Below, piece after piece: positions 47,359 through 58,360 of a stretch of DNA of 64,000 nt. How positions within the stretch are numbered: position 1 is the first letter of the stretch; each line of letters starts with the position of its first letter. Made by a program: the position numbers and the translations under genes. Source of the DNA: Voacanga thouarsii (Eukaryota; Streptophyta; Magnoliopsida; Gentianales; Apocynaceae); contig JANUWF010001631.1 of assembly GCA_026120185.1 (NCBI GenBank), positions 744,001 through 808,000 of the forward strand, written 5' to 3'. The notes beneath the pieces are model-generated. The model was given only the letters and a program-made list of their open reading frames with translations, did no database searches and was not told where the DNA came from.

Positions 47359-47451
47359 ATTATAAAGACCCCTTGTCCAGGAAACTGGACAGGGCGACAC
47401 CTGTTGTTGATATACTTCTGCTGTTATCTTTAGTAGGGGTGTTATATTTAG

Positions 47452-48010
47452 AACTCATCCTCCATCTTCTTAGCTATCTATCGGGGAATATAATTTACTC
47501 TAAAAGCCTCAACAAAGTTCTTCCATGTCCAGTCATAATCTTTTTTCTCCCAGTCCTCCTAGACTCATTACCACTATGACCGGGACGGTCCTCTCAACCA
47601 AAATGCAGTGAACTTCACCCTCTTCTTCTCAGTATATTGTAGAGTCGCAAAGATGTCCTCTATCTGCTCAATTCGTTACTCCTCCTTTTCATCCTGTTCC
47701 ACCTCTCCCTAGAAAGTTGGAGGATAGAACTTTAGGAATCGTTCTAGTACCTCATCCTCACCCATAGGTGCCTTCGTCTCCATCTTGTCTATTTTGTCAG
47801 TCAAATTCTGAAGAATGGTAGCCATCTTGTCAAAGGCTTGCCCCATAGTCACTTTTCTAGATCCCCTAGATGTCAATTCTAGTTCTTGCTCAAAATCCTC
47901 CCCCACTTCTGGTGTAGACCGTCATGTCTGTACAAACTCGAGAGGTGATGACTCACTTTCCCAAACGGTCTCGTACTACAACCCTACATCTTGGTGCTAT
48001 CTACTTGTAT
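47452..48010 (-). pseudogene. Gypsy-C gag N-terminal part
   Basis: On the minus strand the frame starts near 48015 with ATGGATACAAG and reads, across stops, to an open part at 47709-47906 with VTMGQAFDKMATILQNLTDK and EDEVLERFLKFYPPTF. These align with Gypsy-A gag (DMTMGQAFSKMAKILQSM, EDEALEQFLKFQPPAF). It continues with IEQIEDIFATLQYTEKKR and the W-T-W-K-N-F-V-E-A-F segment to 47452, where LTR-G interrupts it. Confidence 0.82.
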
Positions 48011-48416
48011 CCATTACAAGGTTTATTTGGGGAAAGTTTATGACATGCAATTGTTTAGCTTATAGATTTGAAATAGTTTGCAATTCGAGAAAAAATAAAT
48101 TTTGCAAATAATGCTCCAAATAGAATACAGAAATCAATAAAATCATGTTTTTATTAACCAAATCTAACTTGGTACAAAATAAGAGGGTATCCTACTAGGT
48201 ACTCCTTTTATTCTGGCTATCAAAAATCCAAAAACAAATAATCATTCCTAAATCAAATAAATAAGCAAACATCACTTCAAAATTATAAAAGAATAAATAC
48301 GAAAGGTCCTATAAACTCTAAGCATCACTAGAGTCGCTGGAATCCTTATTAGTCTCAGAAGAAGGTTCCACTATCCATTCTGCACTGCTATTGGGGTGAT
48401 CTATCATGCAATCTCT
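48011..48416 (-). other. Gypsy-C spacer between upstream frame and gag
   Basis: About 400 bp of AT-rich non-coding sequence. Gypsy-A has a spacer of about 165 bp in the same place. It might be an intron, but no splice sites are certain. Confidence 0.4.
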
Positions 48417-49037
48417 TCATAAACCAAAGGATCTGGGCTTCTTCCAAGGCCGCCCCAACATAAACTCGGTAGGTTCCCTACCACTTAGCTTGGCTATCAA
48501 CTCTACATCCCTAAGCTTTTCTTTTGCTAACATCAATGCACTCTTAAGCCTCCCAGATTTAGAATCATATGACTTACTTCCCAGAAGTGTCGGAATTCTT
48601 TTCTCAATAGATGGGGTTGCACATGTATCAACTATATCCTTTTCCTTAATCACTTCCACTCTACCTTCCCCCTCAAGCTCTTCTATCTCCCCCTCAATCC
48701 CATGTCCTTCTAGCTCATTCTCACTCTTATCACCAATTACTCCTCTATCCCCTATCTCCCCCTCATCATCTCCCTCATACTCCATCATATCCCTATCCTT
48801 CTCAAGTGTAGGTATCTCTGGTGCTGGGTCTTCATGTTTTTCCTCCACTCCTAATCTTCCATCATAGGTGGCTCATAGTCTACCTCGTCATCACTCAAAA
48901 AACCATCCACCATTAGGTTCTGTCTCTAAATCAGATGATGATGAATCAGGTATAGGAATGGGGCTAGAGGCTCTACCACTCACGGGACCATACATAAAAG
49001 GCTAGTCTCTGGTCACAGCTGTAGATCTTCTAGTCAT
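48417..49037 (-). pseudogene. Acidic upstream frame of Gypsy-C, between PBS and gag
   Basis: The first ATG is at 49037, 124 bp after the primer-binding site, in GTTTATTTATAGGATG. The start reads TRRSTAVTRD then a stop, then a serine/proline-rich part and, after a frameshift, SDDEVDYEPP. From 48848 it is open for 143 codons, very rich in Glu and Asp (EYEGDDEGEIGDRG, EGEIEELEGEG) with a lysine-rich C-terminal third. It occupies the same place as the Gypsy-A 179-codon frame and shares the SDDEV acidic style, but detailed homology is not evident. Function unknown. Confidence 0.5.
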
Positions 49038-49160
49038 CCTATAAATAAACATAGAGAAGTTAGAACTAAATCTCAATTTCTTGCGTTCAGGTACTATTCA
49101 ATAAATCTCAATTTCTAGGTTTCAGGTTCTATTCAATAAGGTCAATTACCTAAAACTAAT

Positions 49161-49171
49161 CTTTGATACCA
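49161..49171 (-). other. Gypsy-C primer-binding site
   Basis: On the minus strand TGGTATCAAAG, 2-3 bp from the LTR end at 49174; one mismatch from the initiator-Met primer site TGGTATCAGAG. Confidence 0.88.
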
Positions 49172-49173
49172 CT

Positions 49174-50452
49174 TGTAATACCCCACTACCTACGTACCCA
49201 AAAAAGCGTCGCGATGTCGCCCCATCAAAAAGACTAGGGGTCTTTATAATGAGGTACAAAAGAAAAATGACTAAATCAAATGACACAATAATCTTATTAC
49301 ATCTAAAAAGCAAACTTATACAACTCTGAAATTCAAAACTAATAATCTTCTCTCCAAAAGAAATACAAATCTAAAATAGAATAAAATAAACTTCCAGTTC
49401 TTAATCATCCAACCTGCTCAATAAAAGCACTCTCCAGTAATCATGATATAAAACAGTCTATGATTGGCATCTTAGAAAGTCCCATGTGTGTGGATGTCAC
49501 ATTAAACATTTCGTGTATACAGGTTTTTCAAAATCACAAAATATGTTTGCAAGTTAATTTTTGTTAATAGACAACTATTGAGTGGAGCAATCTCATCATA
49601 TTCAAAACAGTTCTCAATCAATCATGCATTTATTAATAACATGGATTTATAATATAGGGATTAGCAATTATTCAACAATAATATCAAAATCCATATCATG
49701 ATTACCATCATGATAGCTTCCCAGTGTAACCGTTCAACACTGGGTAATGGGTGATCTGCCCTACCCATTAATGTGAGATACTCCTCCATCTCTACACCCG
49801 ACACACCAGTTGTCCAATCTGAAAAAATAAGGACCACATAGACTAATACGCTTGCTCGGACCGGCCTGACTAAGTAGTAATATCATCACTTTAAGCAGAG
49901 TTTATCTTTTAGAGGTGGCCACTTGCTGGAAGACTCACTCTAACACTGCAAGACTAGTACCACTAGCCTACCCCCGCTGAGTACTCAATGCTCACCATTT
50001 AGGTGCATAATCTTTTTCTTTATTCTCACAATCATTAGTTACCTTGTCTTTGCAAAATGTGGTTTTCACATCAAGCTTTAAAAACATTTTAGTCATAATG
50101 GAAAGGAAACCAATTTCAGTTAAAAGTTGAGATTTGACAAAATCGTTTAGAGATTAAAATATCCACGCTCTCAATACAAGTATCAAAATATCACAATAAC
50201 ATTTCATCATGTTTCAACCATTATTTCAATCATCATGTCAACATCATATTGACGCTATTTTAATATAATTGTACAAAAGACTTGCAAACATGTACGATTT
50301 AGAAAAAGTAGTTATGCAGGGACTTACTTGAATATTCTCAGCAATCAGCCAAAGCAATGCTTGTCCACACTTTCACTTTCTTCCTTATCTAGAATAATTG
50401 ATTCTATAATTAGAATCAAAATATTACTCTACTATCTTTCAATGCATCATAT
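49174..50452 (-). repeat. Gypsy-C 5' LTR, interrupted
   Basis: It matches the first 1.27 kb (in plus coordinates) of the 29872-33320 LTR nearly base for base, including the ATATCATGATTACCAT block and the TATA-like block in reverse near 49238. At 50453 it is cut by the end of an LTR-G family LTR. Confidence 0.9.
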
Positions 50453-53400
50453 GTAACACCCCATATTTTCGTAACGTAGTGGGTTGTAACTTTATGCAAT
50501 GTTGCCCCATCTCATTCCAAAGACAAGGGGTCTTTATAACAAACTAACTCAATAGGTAACAAATTTTTTTTTCCAACATAGAAAGTACTAGAATTTGGCT
50601 TTTGGTACATACACTCATGAGTGCAATACGTCCAAGATATAGCATCAGCCATTGGGAGTCTACTATGCATCCGATGCGTCTCTGATCCTGATTTTTTCAA
50701 AGGAAATAACACACGTGTAAGTGAAAATCACTCATTGAGTCCCATATGTGCTAGTGTTTTAGTAAAGAGGTAGAGTACATAAATCTCTTGTGAAAAAAAC
50801 ATTTCATTTGTTTACTGGAAACAACTCCAAGACTCTCTAAAAAAGAGTTTCCTCAAAACTTAATCATTTTGGAAAATTGTGTTTCAATTTCAAATCATTG
50901 TCCCGATTTTCATATCACAGGCATTCTTCCAACAGAGGGTCGGCATGTATGCAAAGCTCATAAGGCTTTGCCTTTGGCGCCACGTATCATTATGCTTAGA
51001 ACGTAGCATACAACACTCAACCGAGCATGCCGGAAGGGTAAGTACACCACAGCGTACTACCAAGAATTAAGTTAGTGCTTAAGTCAAGTAGTCAAGTCAG
51101 TGCATATGCAAAGTATTCAAGTTAGTGCATACGCTGAGTATTCAAGTTAATGCTTACGCCAAGTATTCAAGGTAGTGCATACACAAAGTAAGTTAGTGCT
51201 TACGCCAAGTATTCAAGTTAGTGCATATACCAAGTAAGTTAGTACCTACGCTAACTATTCAAGGATTTTTCAGTTCAAGAATTTAAGATTCATAATGTTC
51301 TTCTTGTTTCCAAATCCATAAGGGGCTCATACTTGAGTGCATCAGGAAACCATTTTTCATCTCAAGAAAAACATTGTTGGGGCAAACTATTATTTTCTAG
51401 AATTTGATCCAACTGACTTGAAAGTTAGTTAATAATTTCCATAGGCTCCACAGAGCCAATCAATTCATTCCATAGGCACATCAGGCAAATAAAATAATAT
51501 CCGAGATCAAAATGTCATTTTTCAAAGTCAATTTCATATCGAGAGATCATTTTCCAAAATCATGTCAAAATAGGGTAAAGTGTTCTTTTCCCACATCAAA
51601 ATAAGTTTTCAAGAGTATTCGGGTCATTTCCCGCACTCGATCACAAACATTATTTCCAAGGGTATTCAGGTCATTTACCGATAAACCTACACCGCACATC
51701 ATTTTTGGGTCAATTCAACTTTTGCCAAAAAAATGGCCAATGGTTAGCCGATGTCCAACTGATGTTTAGCTGACGTTTAGCCGTCGGGGCCTATGGGTAG
51801 CCTACGGTTAAGGAAAATGCTTAACTTTTGTTCATGTCGTTTTTTCGTCATTTGATCAATTCTCTCGTTTTCCTTTTTCCACAACCTTTATTCCTTCATA
51901 TACATAGGATTCACTTCATATTTCCTCAATTATTTCATCCAAAATCACATAGTTAATCGTCCTTAAATTCATCCATGTTCTAAGCAAAATTCTGAAGTTT
52001 TGTTACTTTGACACATGATTTTGTTTTGGACATAACTTTCAATCCACAACTCCGTTTTGGCTCTATGATATACCAAAATGACCATAAGACTCTTAAATTT
52101 AATTCCGTTTAACCCATTTTCCAGAATTCTGGTTTTTGGGACACAGTACTGGGAAAAAACAGCCCCAGTAGATTCACCTAACTTTTACTATTCATGCTTT
52201 CTTTTGTCCTCCTTTAATCTTTAACACTTTAGAACCATTAATTCAGTCAATTCTCCATCAAATAATCTTTAATTCTGAATTTCAAGATTTTTAGTAGCTC
52301 ACAAAATTCACACTTATTCAACACAAATTCATCTCTCCTAATCAAAAGCTAGTTTGATCCATTTTTCCGACCAAGTAAATTCAATTTTTACTCTACTTTG
52401 ATCATCACCTCATCAACCAAAAATTAGCCTTCAAATAACCAAAGTTATTCAGTTATTCCTCACACAAAACTTCTTTAAAAAGCACTTAGTAGTCGGTACT
52501 TATACACATATATGTAAGGTTCATACACAAAAGTTCAAAAACCCTAGCATTAATCGAAAATCAAGACATGAAAATCATGTTTTCATGTTAAAATTCATAT
52601 CAACATAATCATCATTCACCCAACAACAACTTTTACTCAAGAAAGGTAGGCTTTTTCCTTGTGTTTGAATATATTTGAAGTGATTTTGCTCCAAGAGCAC
52701 CAAGAACACACACACTTATTTCTTTCTCTCTTATTTTTCTCTAGCTTTTCTTTCCTTTTCTTTCTCCATTCTTTATGGACGACATTCAGGCTATATTTTA
52801 GCATCTCCACCTCCAATCTTATGGAAAATATGTCACATGGTCAATTGGAATTAGTGAGGCCAAAATCTTATTAAGGAAAATTATGAAAATCACGCTAGAT
52901 AAGCTTAGTAAAAATGCTTATAAAGTTTATCTCCACTTATCTCAACCAATCAAATAGAAACACTTGGCCTCAATAATCAATCACTAAATGACACTTATTT
53001 TGATCCACCAATCATATTATGCCGCTTGTTTCAATTTCAATTGCATTTTAGAATTTTTCTGAAAAATAACCAAAAGTCGGGTCCAAAACGAAAAAATATT
53101 TTATTTCACCATTCAACTCCAAAAATTCCACTAAATGTATCGGTAATTCTTAAATTCTTAAATTCCTTCTCTATTTGGTCAAATTTCAGGTCAAAGTCGC
53201 GTGCGCAACCAGAAATGACGAAAATGCCCCCTGGTGACCCGGATAGCATAATTCACTTCAAAACGTGCGTTTCTTCACACTGATCAATTTCTCTTCTTAG
53301 CATACCCTCAAATTTTTATTTTATTGATAATAGTAGCCTTCCAAAGATTTAGGGTACGGGTATAACAAATACAATAATTACATCCACGTCCCGACCAAAT

Positions 53401-53518
53401 AGTATCATACCAAAATATTCGTGTCATTACACCGATAAACTTTTGTTCTGGCTATTGATACAAATTCTCATCCTATTACAAATAGTAGGTAGGTAAGGGT
53501 AAAATACAGGGTATTACT
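50453..53518 (-). repeat. LTR-G family LTR, left copy
   Basis: 3066 bp from GTAATACCCTG (53518, the initial TG mutated to AG) to GGGGTGTTACA (50453). It contains eight 25/21-bp tandem units (51069-51260) and the TATA-like block in reverse at about 50527-50540. No gene. Confidence 0.88.
51069..51260. repeat. 25/21-bp tandem repeat, eight units
   Basis: Units start AAGTTAGTGC and mostly end AAGTATTC; lengths run 25,25,25,25,21,25,21,25. The sister LTR has three units at 54952-55022 and the plus-strand LTR-G copy has none recognisable. Confidence 0.9.
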
Positions 53519-54326
53519 TTCTACCCTTGTTACAAAAAATTTCGTCCTCGAAATTTATATTTGCATTACTTCTATATAGCACATTTAAACATAATCTCTA
53601 GAGATATTCTCATATTCTTTCAACCTAACAAGATGCCTTCACATACATCATTCTCGTATGATATATTATCAATCCTCTGGATTTTAAATCATTTCTCATA
53701 TAGATCATACTTTCGTTTCCTAGAACTGTCATAAATTACTTCGTTTCAACTTTCATTGGCACTTCTCAGGGGTTACTCATCCTAGAATTTCTCTAATCCA
53801 AGCATGTCTAACTTCAAATGTCTACTGATTCTTGGTTCACTATAATTGATATAATCATATCTTTTTCACACATTATGATAAACCAGGACTTTTAGCACTC
53901 AAATATAACACCGGTACACTATACAAGTTTGCATATTCATCTCTGCACAATTTGTATCCCACTATACACACAAGGCTTTTAAGTGCTTAACCTCATTTAT
54001 TCCTTATCTCACTATTACTGGTCCTAAAATGGAATGTTCAAAATTAGTAAATTATTCCTATATAAGGTCTCTCTGACCTCAATCCCTTTACTATTGTTCA
54101 AATTCGGGGTCATAGACCTTTTTTTAGAGATATTGGATTTGTCTCCAATAACTTTTCAACTAGCTCATCAGAATAAATTATACCTCGAAGTCACATGTCA
54201 CATCTACTCCAATATCCAAACACTATCTCTATAAATTCACACTTACTCATACAATGATAGACTCCCTAAAGTCTCGCTAAAGGCTCAGCTATATTCCGTC
54301 AGAAGCTGTATTACAATTTCCAGTAT
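53519..54326 (-). other. LTR-G family interior, non-coding
   Basis: 808 bp between a primer site and an LTR. Next to the left LTR it has AATTTCGAGGACGAAATT, the sequence that precedes the polypurine tract in chromoviruses. No frame of any length shows gag, protease or polymerase motifs. Confidence 0.7.
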
Positions 54327-54338
54327 GCTCTGAAACCA
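54327..54338 (-). other. LTR-G family primer-binding site
   Basis: On the minus strand TGGTTTCAGAGC, one mismatch from the initiator-Met site TGGTATCAGAGC, 2 bp from the LTR end at 54341. Confidence 0.75.
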
Positions 54339-54340
54339 TT

Positions 54341-55668
54341 TTTAACAACCATATTTTCATAATGTAGTAGGATGTAACTTTGTGGTATGTCGTCCCCATC
54401 TGATTGCTCAGACAAGGGGAAATTAAACCAAACTTCACTAAATAGGCAGCGAAAATTTTTGTTTACAACATAGAATGTACAAGAATTTAGCTTTTGGTAT
54501 AAACACTCATGAGTACAATAGGTCCAAGATGTAGCATCAGCCTCTGGGAGTCCATCGCGCTTTCGTTGCGCCTCTGATCTTGAATTTTTCAAAGGAAATA
54601 ACACGTGTGAGTGAAAATCACTCAATAGGTCCTGTGTGTGCCACTGCTTTAGTAAAAAGACAGAGCACATAAACCTCTTGTGGGGAAAATATTTCATTTG
54701 TTCACTGGAAACAACTCCAACACTCTCTAAAAAGGAGTTTACTTAGAACTCGATCATTTTGGAAAACTATGTTTCAATTTTAAATCATTGCTCCGATTTC
54801 CATATCACAGGCATTCCTCCAACAGAGGGTCAGCATGTATGCAAAGCTCACAAGGCATTGCTATCAGCACCATGTATCATCATGATTAGACCGCAACCGT
54901 AACCGTGCATCGCTAGAAGGCTACGTACACCATAGCGTACTACCGAGAATCAAGTTAGTGCTTACGCTATATATTCAAGTTAGTGCATTCACCAATTAAG
55001 TTAGTGCGAGTGCCAAGTATTCAAGGATTGTTAAGTTCAAGAAATCTAGAATTCAAGATTCATAATGTTCACCCTGTTTCCTAATCCAAAAGAAGCTCGT
55101 ACTTGAGCACATCAAGAAACTATTTTCCATATCAAGAAAAATATTGTTGGGGCAAACTATTATATTTCAGAATTTGATCCTATTGACTCGCAAGACAGTT
55201 AATAATTTCCATAGGCTCCGTAGAGCCTATCAACTAATTCCATAGGCACATTAGGCTAATAAAATAATTTTCGGGATCAAAATGTCATTTTCCAAAGTCA
55301 ATCTCATCTTAAATTCTTCAATTCAATCTCTATTTGGTCAAATTTGCGGTCAAATTTATGTGCACGGTCAAAATAATGAAAATGCCCCTGGTGACCCGAA
55401 TAGCATAATTCACACGAAAACGTTCGTTTCTTCAAACTGATCAATTTTTCTTCACAGCATACCCTCAAATTCTAATTTTATTGATAATAGTAGCCTTCCA
55501 AAGATTTATAACATGGGTAGAACAAATCGAACAATTATATCTAAGTCCCGACTGTCATACCAAAATATTCATCTCATTACACCGATCAACTTTTGTTCTG
55601 GCTACTGATACAAATTTGTATCCTATTACAAATAGTAAGCAGGCAAAGGTAAAATCTGGGGTATCACA
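54341..55668 (-). repeat. LTR-G family LTR, right copy with internal deletion
   Basis: 1328 bp, start TGTGATACCCC at 55668. It matches the left LTR at both ends but lacks about 1.6 kb; the joint is at about 55307-55310, where sequence equivalent to 51535 meets sequence equivalent to 53147. The tandem repeat has three units (54952-55022). Confidence 0.86.
54952..55022. repeat. 25/21-bp tandem repeat, three units
   Basis: Units 54952-54976, 54977-54997 and 54998-55022, of the same type as those at 51069-51260. Confidence 0.88.
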
Positions 55669-56098
55669 TTCTCTCCACCTTAAAAAAATTTTGTCCTCGA
55701 AATTTAGATTTGCCTTACTATATAGCATGTATAAACATGCTCTCTTGAGATATTCTCATATTCCTTCAACCTAACAAGATGCCTTCTCATACATCATTAT
55801 TGTACGATCTATAATTAAACCTCTAGTATTTTATATCATTTTGCATACAGATCATACTTTCATTTCCTTAAACAGCCATAAATCACCTCATTTCAACTTT
55901 CATGGGCACTTCTCTGGGGTTTCCCATCCTACAATTTCTCTAACCCAAGCACGTTTAACTTCAAATGTCTAATGATTCTTAGTTCATTAGTATTGATATA
56001 ATCAAATCCTTTCACACATTATGATAAACCTGGACTTTAAGCACTCAAATATAACACTGGAACACTATACTCATGTGCATATCCTAATCTACACAATT
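55669..56098 (-). other. Second LTR-G interior, right of the solo-LTR break
   Basis: It closely matches 53519-53952 (the polypurine region TCTCTCCACCTTAAAAAAATTT, then the same blocks in order) and is cut at 56098 by a solo Copia LTR. It continues at 57850. Confidence 0.8.
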
Positions 56099-57844
56099 TT
56101 TTAGTATTGTGCCCTAGAGGCAATCACTTATACATTGTATATGATACATTTTATTTTAATAAAAGGCATTATTTATCTTACAATTTTTTTTTTGTTTACT
56201 TTAAGTAATATAACTGTTCGATAAAGTCCTTAGTACAACACTGTGTTAAGGAAATCATGATAGAGATCATGATATGAGATTCCTACTACACTGGATGGTG
56301 TTAGCACTTAAATAGTCACCAGTTGTAGTATTAATGAAACAGGACATCATTAATGTGTTAAGACTAGCATGTGTTAGACTTCTTGATTTGATCAGGTGGT
56401 GGTTCTCATAATCGTGAGTATTAAGATACTCAAAGTTAACACATGGATGCTTGTTAGTGGAACATGTTCATTGGATGACCTAACTTTGAGATAATTACAT
56501 AGATAACTATTTAGTGCCAGTGATATAATCTCAATATAGCAAACGTGCAAATATTCTTAGACTTGAGATCTCGAAGGTATATTGTTTGTTGAGCATTATA
56601 CTTTGATTCCAATCTCCGAAGCTCGATCGAGGGCCACCTATGGGATGCATATTGGGTACATTGTTTAGTAAATAGAAGTAGTTGAGAGGGTCAATAAAGG
56701 ATTCACCACTCCTAATAGTAGGCTCAAATATCTCATGGCCACTTGTAGGAATTACTACTCGGAAAGTCCTTGGCCAAGGCGATTGTGTATTGGAAAAATT
56801 TCCAATTGATACACATCTAGAGTAGTGGGTTCTTGGTAGAAGTACAATTGTATTCGAGCTAGAATTAATTCTAGAGGGAGTTGGCACTAATTCCGTACTC
56901 TAAACTGAATGAGATATTGTATGGTGAATGGACTTAATTGCACTGAAGTTTGTTATTGAAGGTTCATGTCAAGTCACTTGACTTCTTGGACTCTTAGGTG
57001 ATCATGATGTGTTGCTAGATACCGCTCATGATCTGGGAATGTGGGTTTATTAATTGATGAATTAATAAACCAATCCTGATTAGAATTAATAGGATTAATT
57101 CTAATTAATTATGGATTATTAATCTAAAAAATGTTTGGATTAATTCATGTTCGCTAACAATTGATTGGGAACCCTAATAGGTCACACACAATAGAGGATT
57201 ATATACTTAAGATGTTATTTGATAATATAGAGGGGTTAATTGCGAGAAAGAGAAGTTGTTATGGACAAATTATAATTAGTTATAATTTTTTGTCCAAGTT
57301 GTAGTTGTGGGAACTTGATGTTTCCAAATACAATTAGGAAATTCTAATTGTTTTAGAATTTCAGATTTTTAGTGAATTTTTGAACATATATTAGATATGC
57401 TCGAAACCCTAATCCAAGGGTGATTCACATGAAAATAGGAGCCACAAAAATAAACATCTTCTTCTTCTTCTTCTTCTTCTTCTTCTTCTTCTCTCTTTCT
57501 CTCGTTTTGTTGAAAACAAAAATAGCCCTAGCCACCATCTTTTTCTGCTAGCACAGGAAATTTTGGTGCTTGAGTATTCCTCTGTGTGGATTACTATTAG
57601 AGATAATCACACACTATGATTATAGTGGTTAGACGTCTAACTCTCGTGAAGTTTGCATAAGAGGATTGCTGGATTGCGCATCGACTTGAAGAAGAAATTT
57701 TGTTCTTCGAACGTTCAAACAAGGTAAAAAGCTGCTACCTTTATTATCTTTATGTTTTATTTTCCACACATAGGTGGGTCCTGGGATGGTATCTTGTTTA
57801 TTTTTTGCTGCACCATATAGAATATAAGCCTGAGATACACAACA
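56099..57844 (+). mobile_element. Solo Copia LTR (family 1) with CAATT target duplication
   Basis: 1746 bp, matching the Copia-1 3' LTR. Its first bases are TTTTAG where the family has TGTTAG; it ends ACAACA. CAATT is on both sides (56094-56098 and 57845-57849). The uninterrupted relative at 53948-53952 shows one CAATT in the same context, an empty-site confirmation. A CTT repeat lies at 57457-57492. Confidence 0.9.
57457..57492. repeat. CTT microsatellite
   Basis: About twelve CTT units inside the solo Copia LTR. Confidence 0.93.
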
Positions 57845-57849
57845 CAATT

Positions 57850-58174
57850 CGTATCCCACTATACACACGAGGCTTCTAAGCGCTCAACCTTCTTTATTCC
57901 TTATCTCACTATTACTAGTCCAAAAATAGAATGTTCAGAATTAGTCAATTATTCCTATATAAGGTCTTCTGACCGAAATCCCTTTACTATTGTTCGAATT
58001 CGGGGTCACAGACCTTTTTTCAAAGATATTAGATTTGTCTCCAATCTCACTTTTTCTAGCTTATCAGAATAAATTATCTACTCTAATATCCAAACACTAT
58101 CTCTATAAATTTACATTTACTCCTACAAAGATGGACTTCCCAATGTCCTGTGAAAGACCTAACATAACCCGTGG
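57850..58174 (-). other. Second LTR-G interior, continuation
   Basis: It continues the interior broken by the solo LTR and matches 53953-54300 in order. Similarity fades near 58174, where Copia-D LTR sequence takes over; the primer site of this unit is missing. Confidence 0.7.
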
Positions 58175-58360
58175 TCCATACCTTACTGTGAAAGACCTCC
58201 ATTCATATAGACCACTTACTTAAACACAATAGGTCTTTTCCAAACATAATTGTACACAAATAAAATATAATTTCACAAACAATTTCTGAAAATAAATTCT
58301 TTTATTAAAACATTCATTTTTACATCATAAACCTAGTCTAAGAGGGTATATTTCCCAACA
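58175..58360 (-). repeat. Copia-D 3' LTR, probably truncated
   Basis: It starts TGTTGGGAAATATACCC (minus strand, from 58360). Only about 185 bp remain before LTR-G interior sequence; the border is uncertain by some 30 bp. Confidence 0.7.

Larger units (their letters stand above)
41572..47446 (+). mobile_element. Solo LTR of LTR-G family in Gypsy-C gag (+ strand)
   Basis: It starts TGGAACATCCCAC and ends GGGGTGTTATA, with a perfect TTTAG target duplication. Without the nested LTR-F it is about 3.88 kb. Its start, the CGGTGTAATGAGATGAATATTTTGG region, the GGCATTTTCATCATTTTGACC region and its end match the minus-strand LTRs at 50453-53518 and 54341-55668. It holds a degenerate tandem array (43744-44137), a short set of CGGC/GGCTA repeats (43270-43380) and a TATA-like block at 47360-47377. 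No gene is supported. Confidence 0.88.
29872..50452 (-). mobile_element. Gypsy-C, Ty3/Gypsy chromovirus with nested insertions; 5' LTR incomplete
   Basis: Read on the minus strand: 5' LTR (49174-50452, cut off), primer-binding site 49161-49171, acidic upstream frame, gag N-part, [LTR-G solo 41572-47446], gag C-part with zinc knuckle, protease, RT, RNase H, integrase, part of the chromodomain, [Gypsy-A-family solo LTR 33500-37798], chromodomain end, polypurine tract and 3' LTR 29872-33320. Removing the two insertions leaves about 5.7 kb of internal sequence, normal for a chromovirus. The rest of the 5' LTR must lie right of the LTR-G array, beyond the window. Confidence 0.88.
50453..58174 (-). 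mobile_element. LTR-G family element in tandem, non-autonomous, in Gypsy-C 5' LTR
   Basis: Reading minus: interior remnant, LTR 54341-55668, primer site 54327-54338, interior 53519-54326, LTR 50453-53518. A second interior of the same kind (55669-56098 and 57850 to about 58174) lies on the other side of the 54341-55668 LTR, so that LTR serves two units in a row. The interior is only about 0.8 kb and encodes no gag or pol. This looks like a non-autonomous family with large LTRs that underwent unequal recombination. The right border with Copia-D is fuzzy. Confidence 0.75.

Noticed and set aside
48406..48867. Plus-strand Ser/Pro/Leu-rich frame of 153 codons
   Set aside because: It is the complement of the acidic minus-strand frame of Gypsy-C; the strand of the surrounding element favours the minus frame.
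51069..51260. CRISPR-like regular repeat array
   Set aside because: Units are directly adjacent without unique spacers, and the context is a plant retrotransposon LTR.
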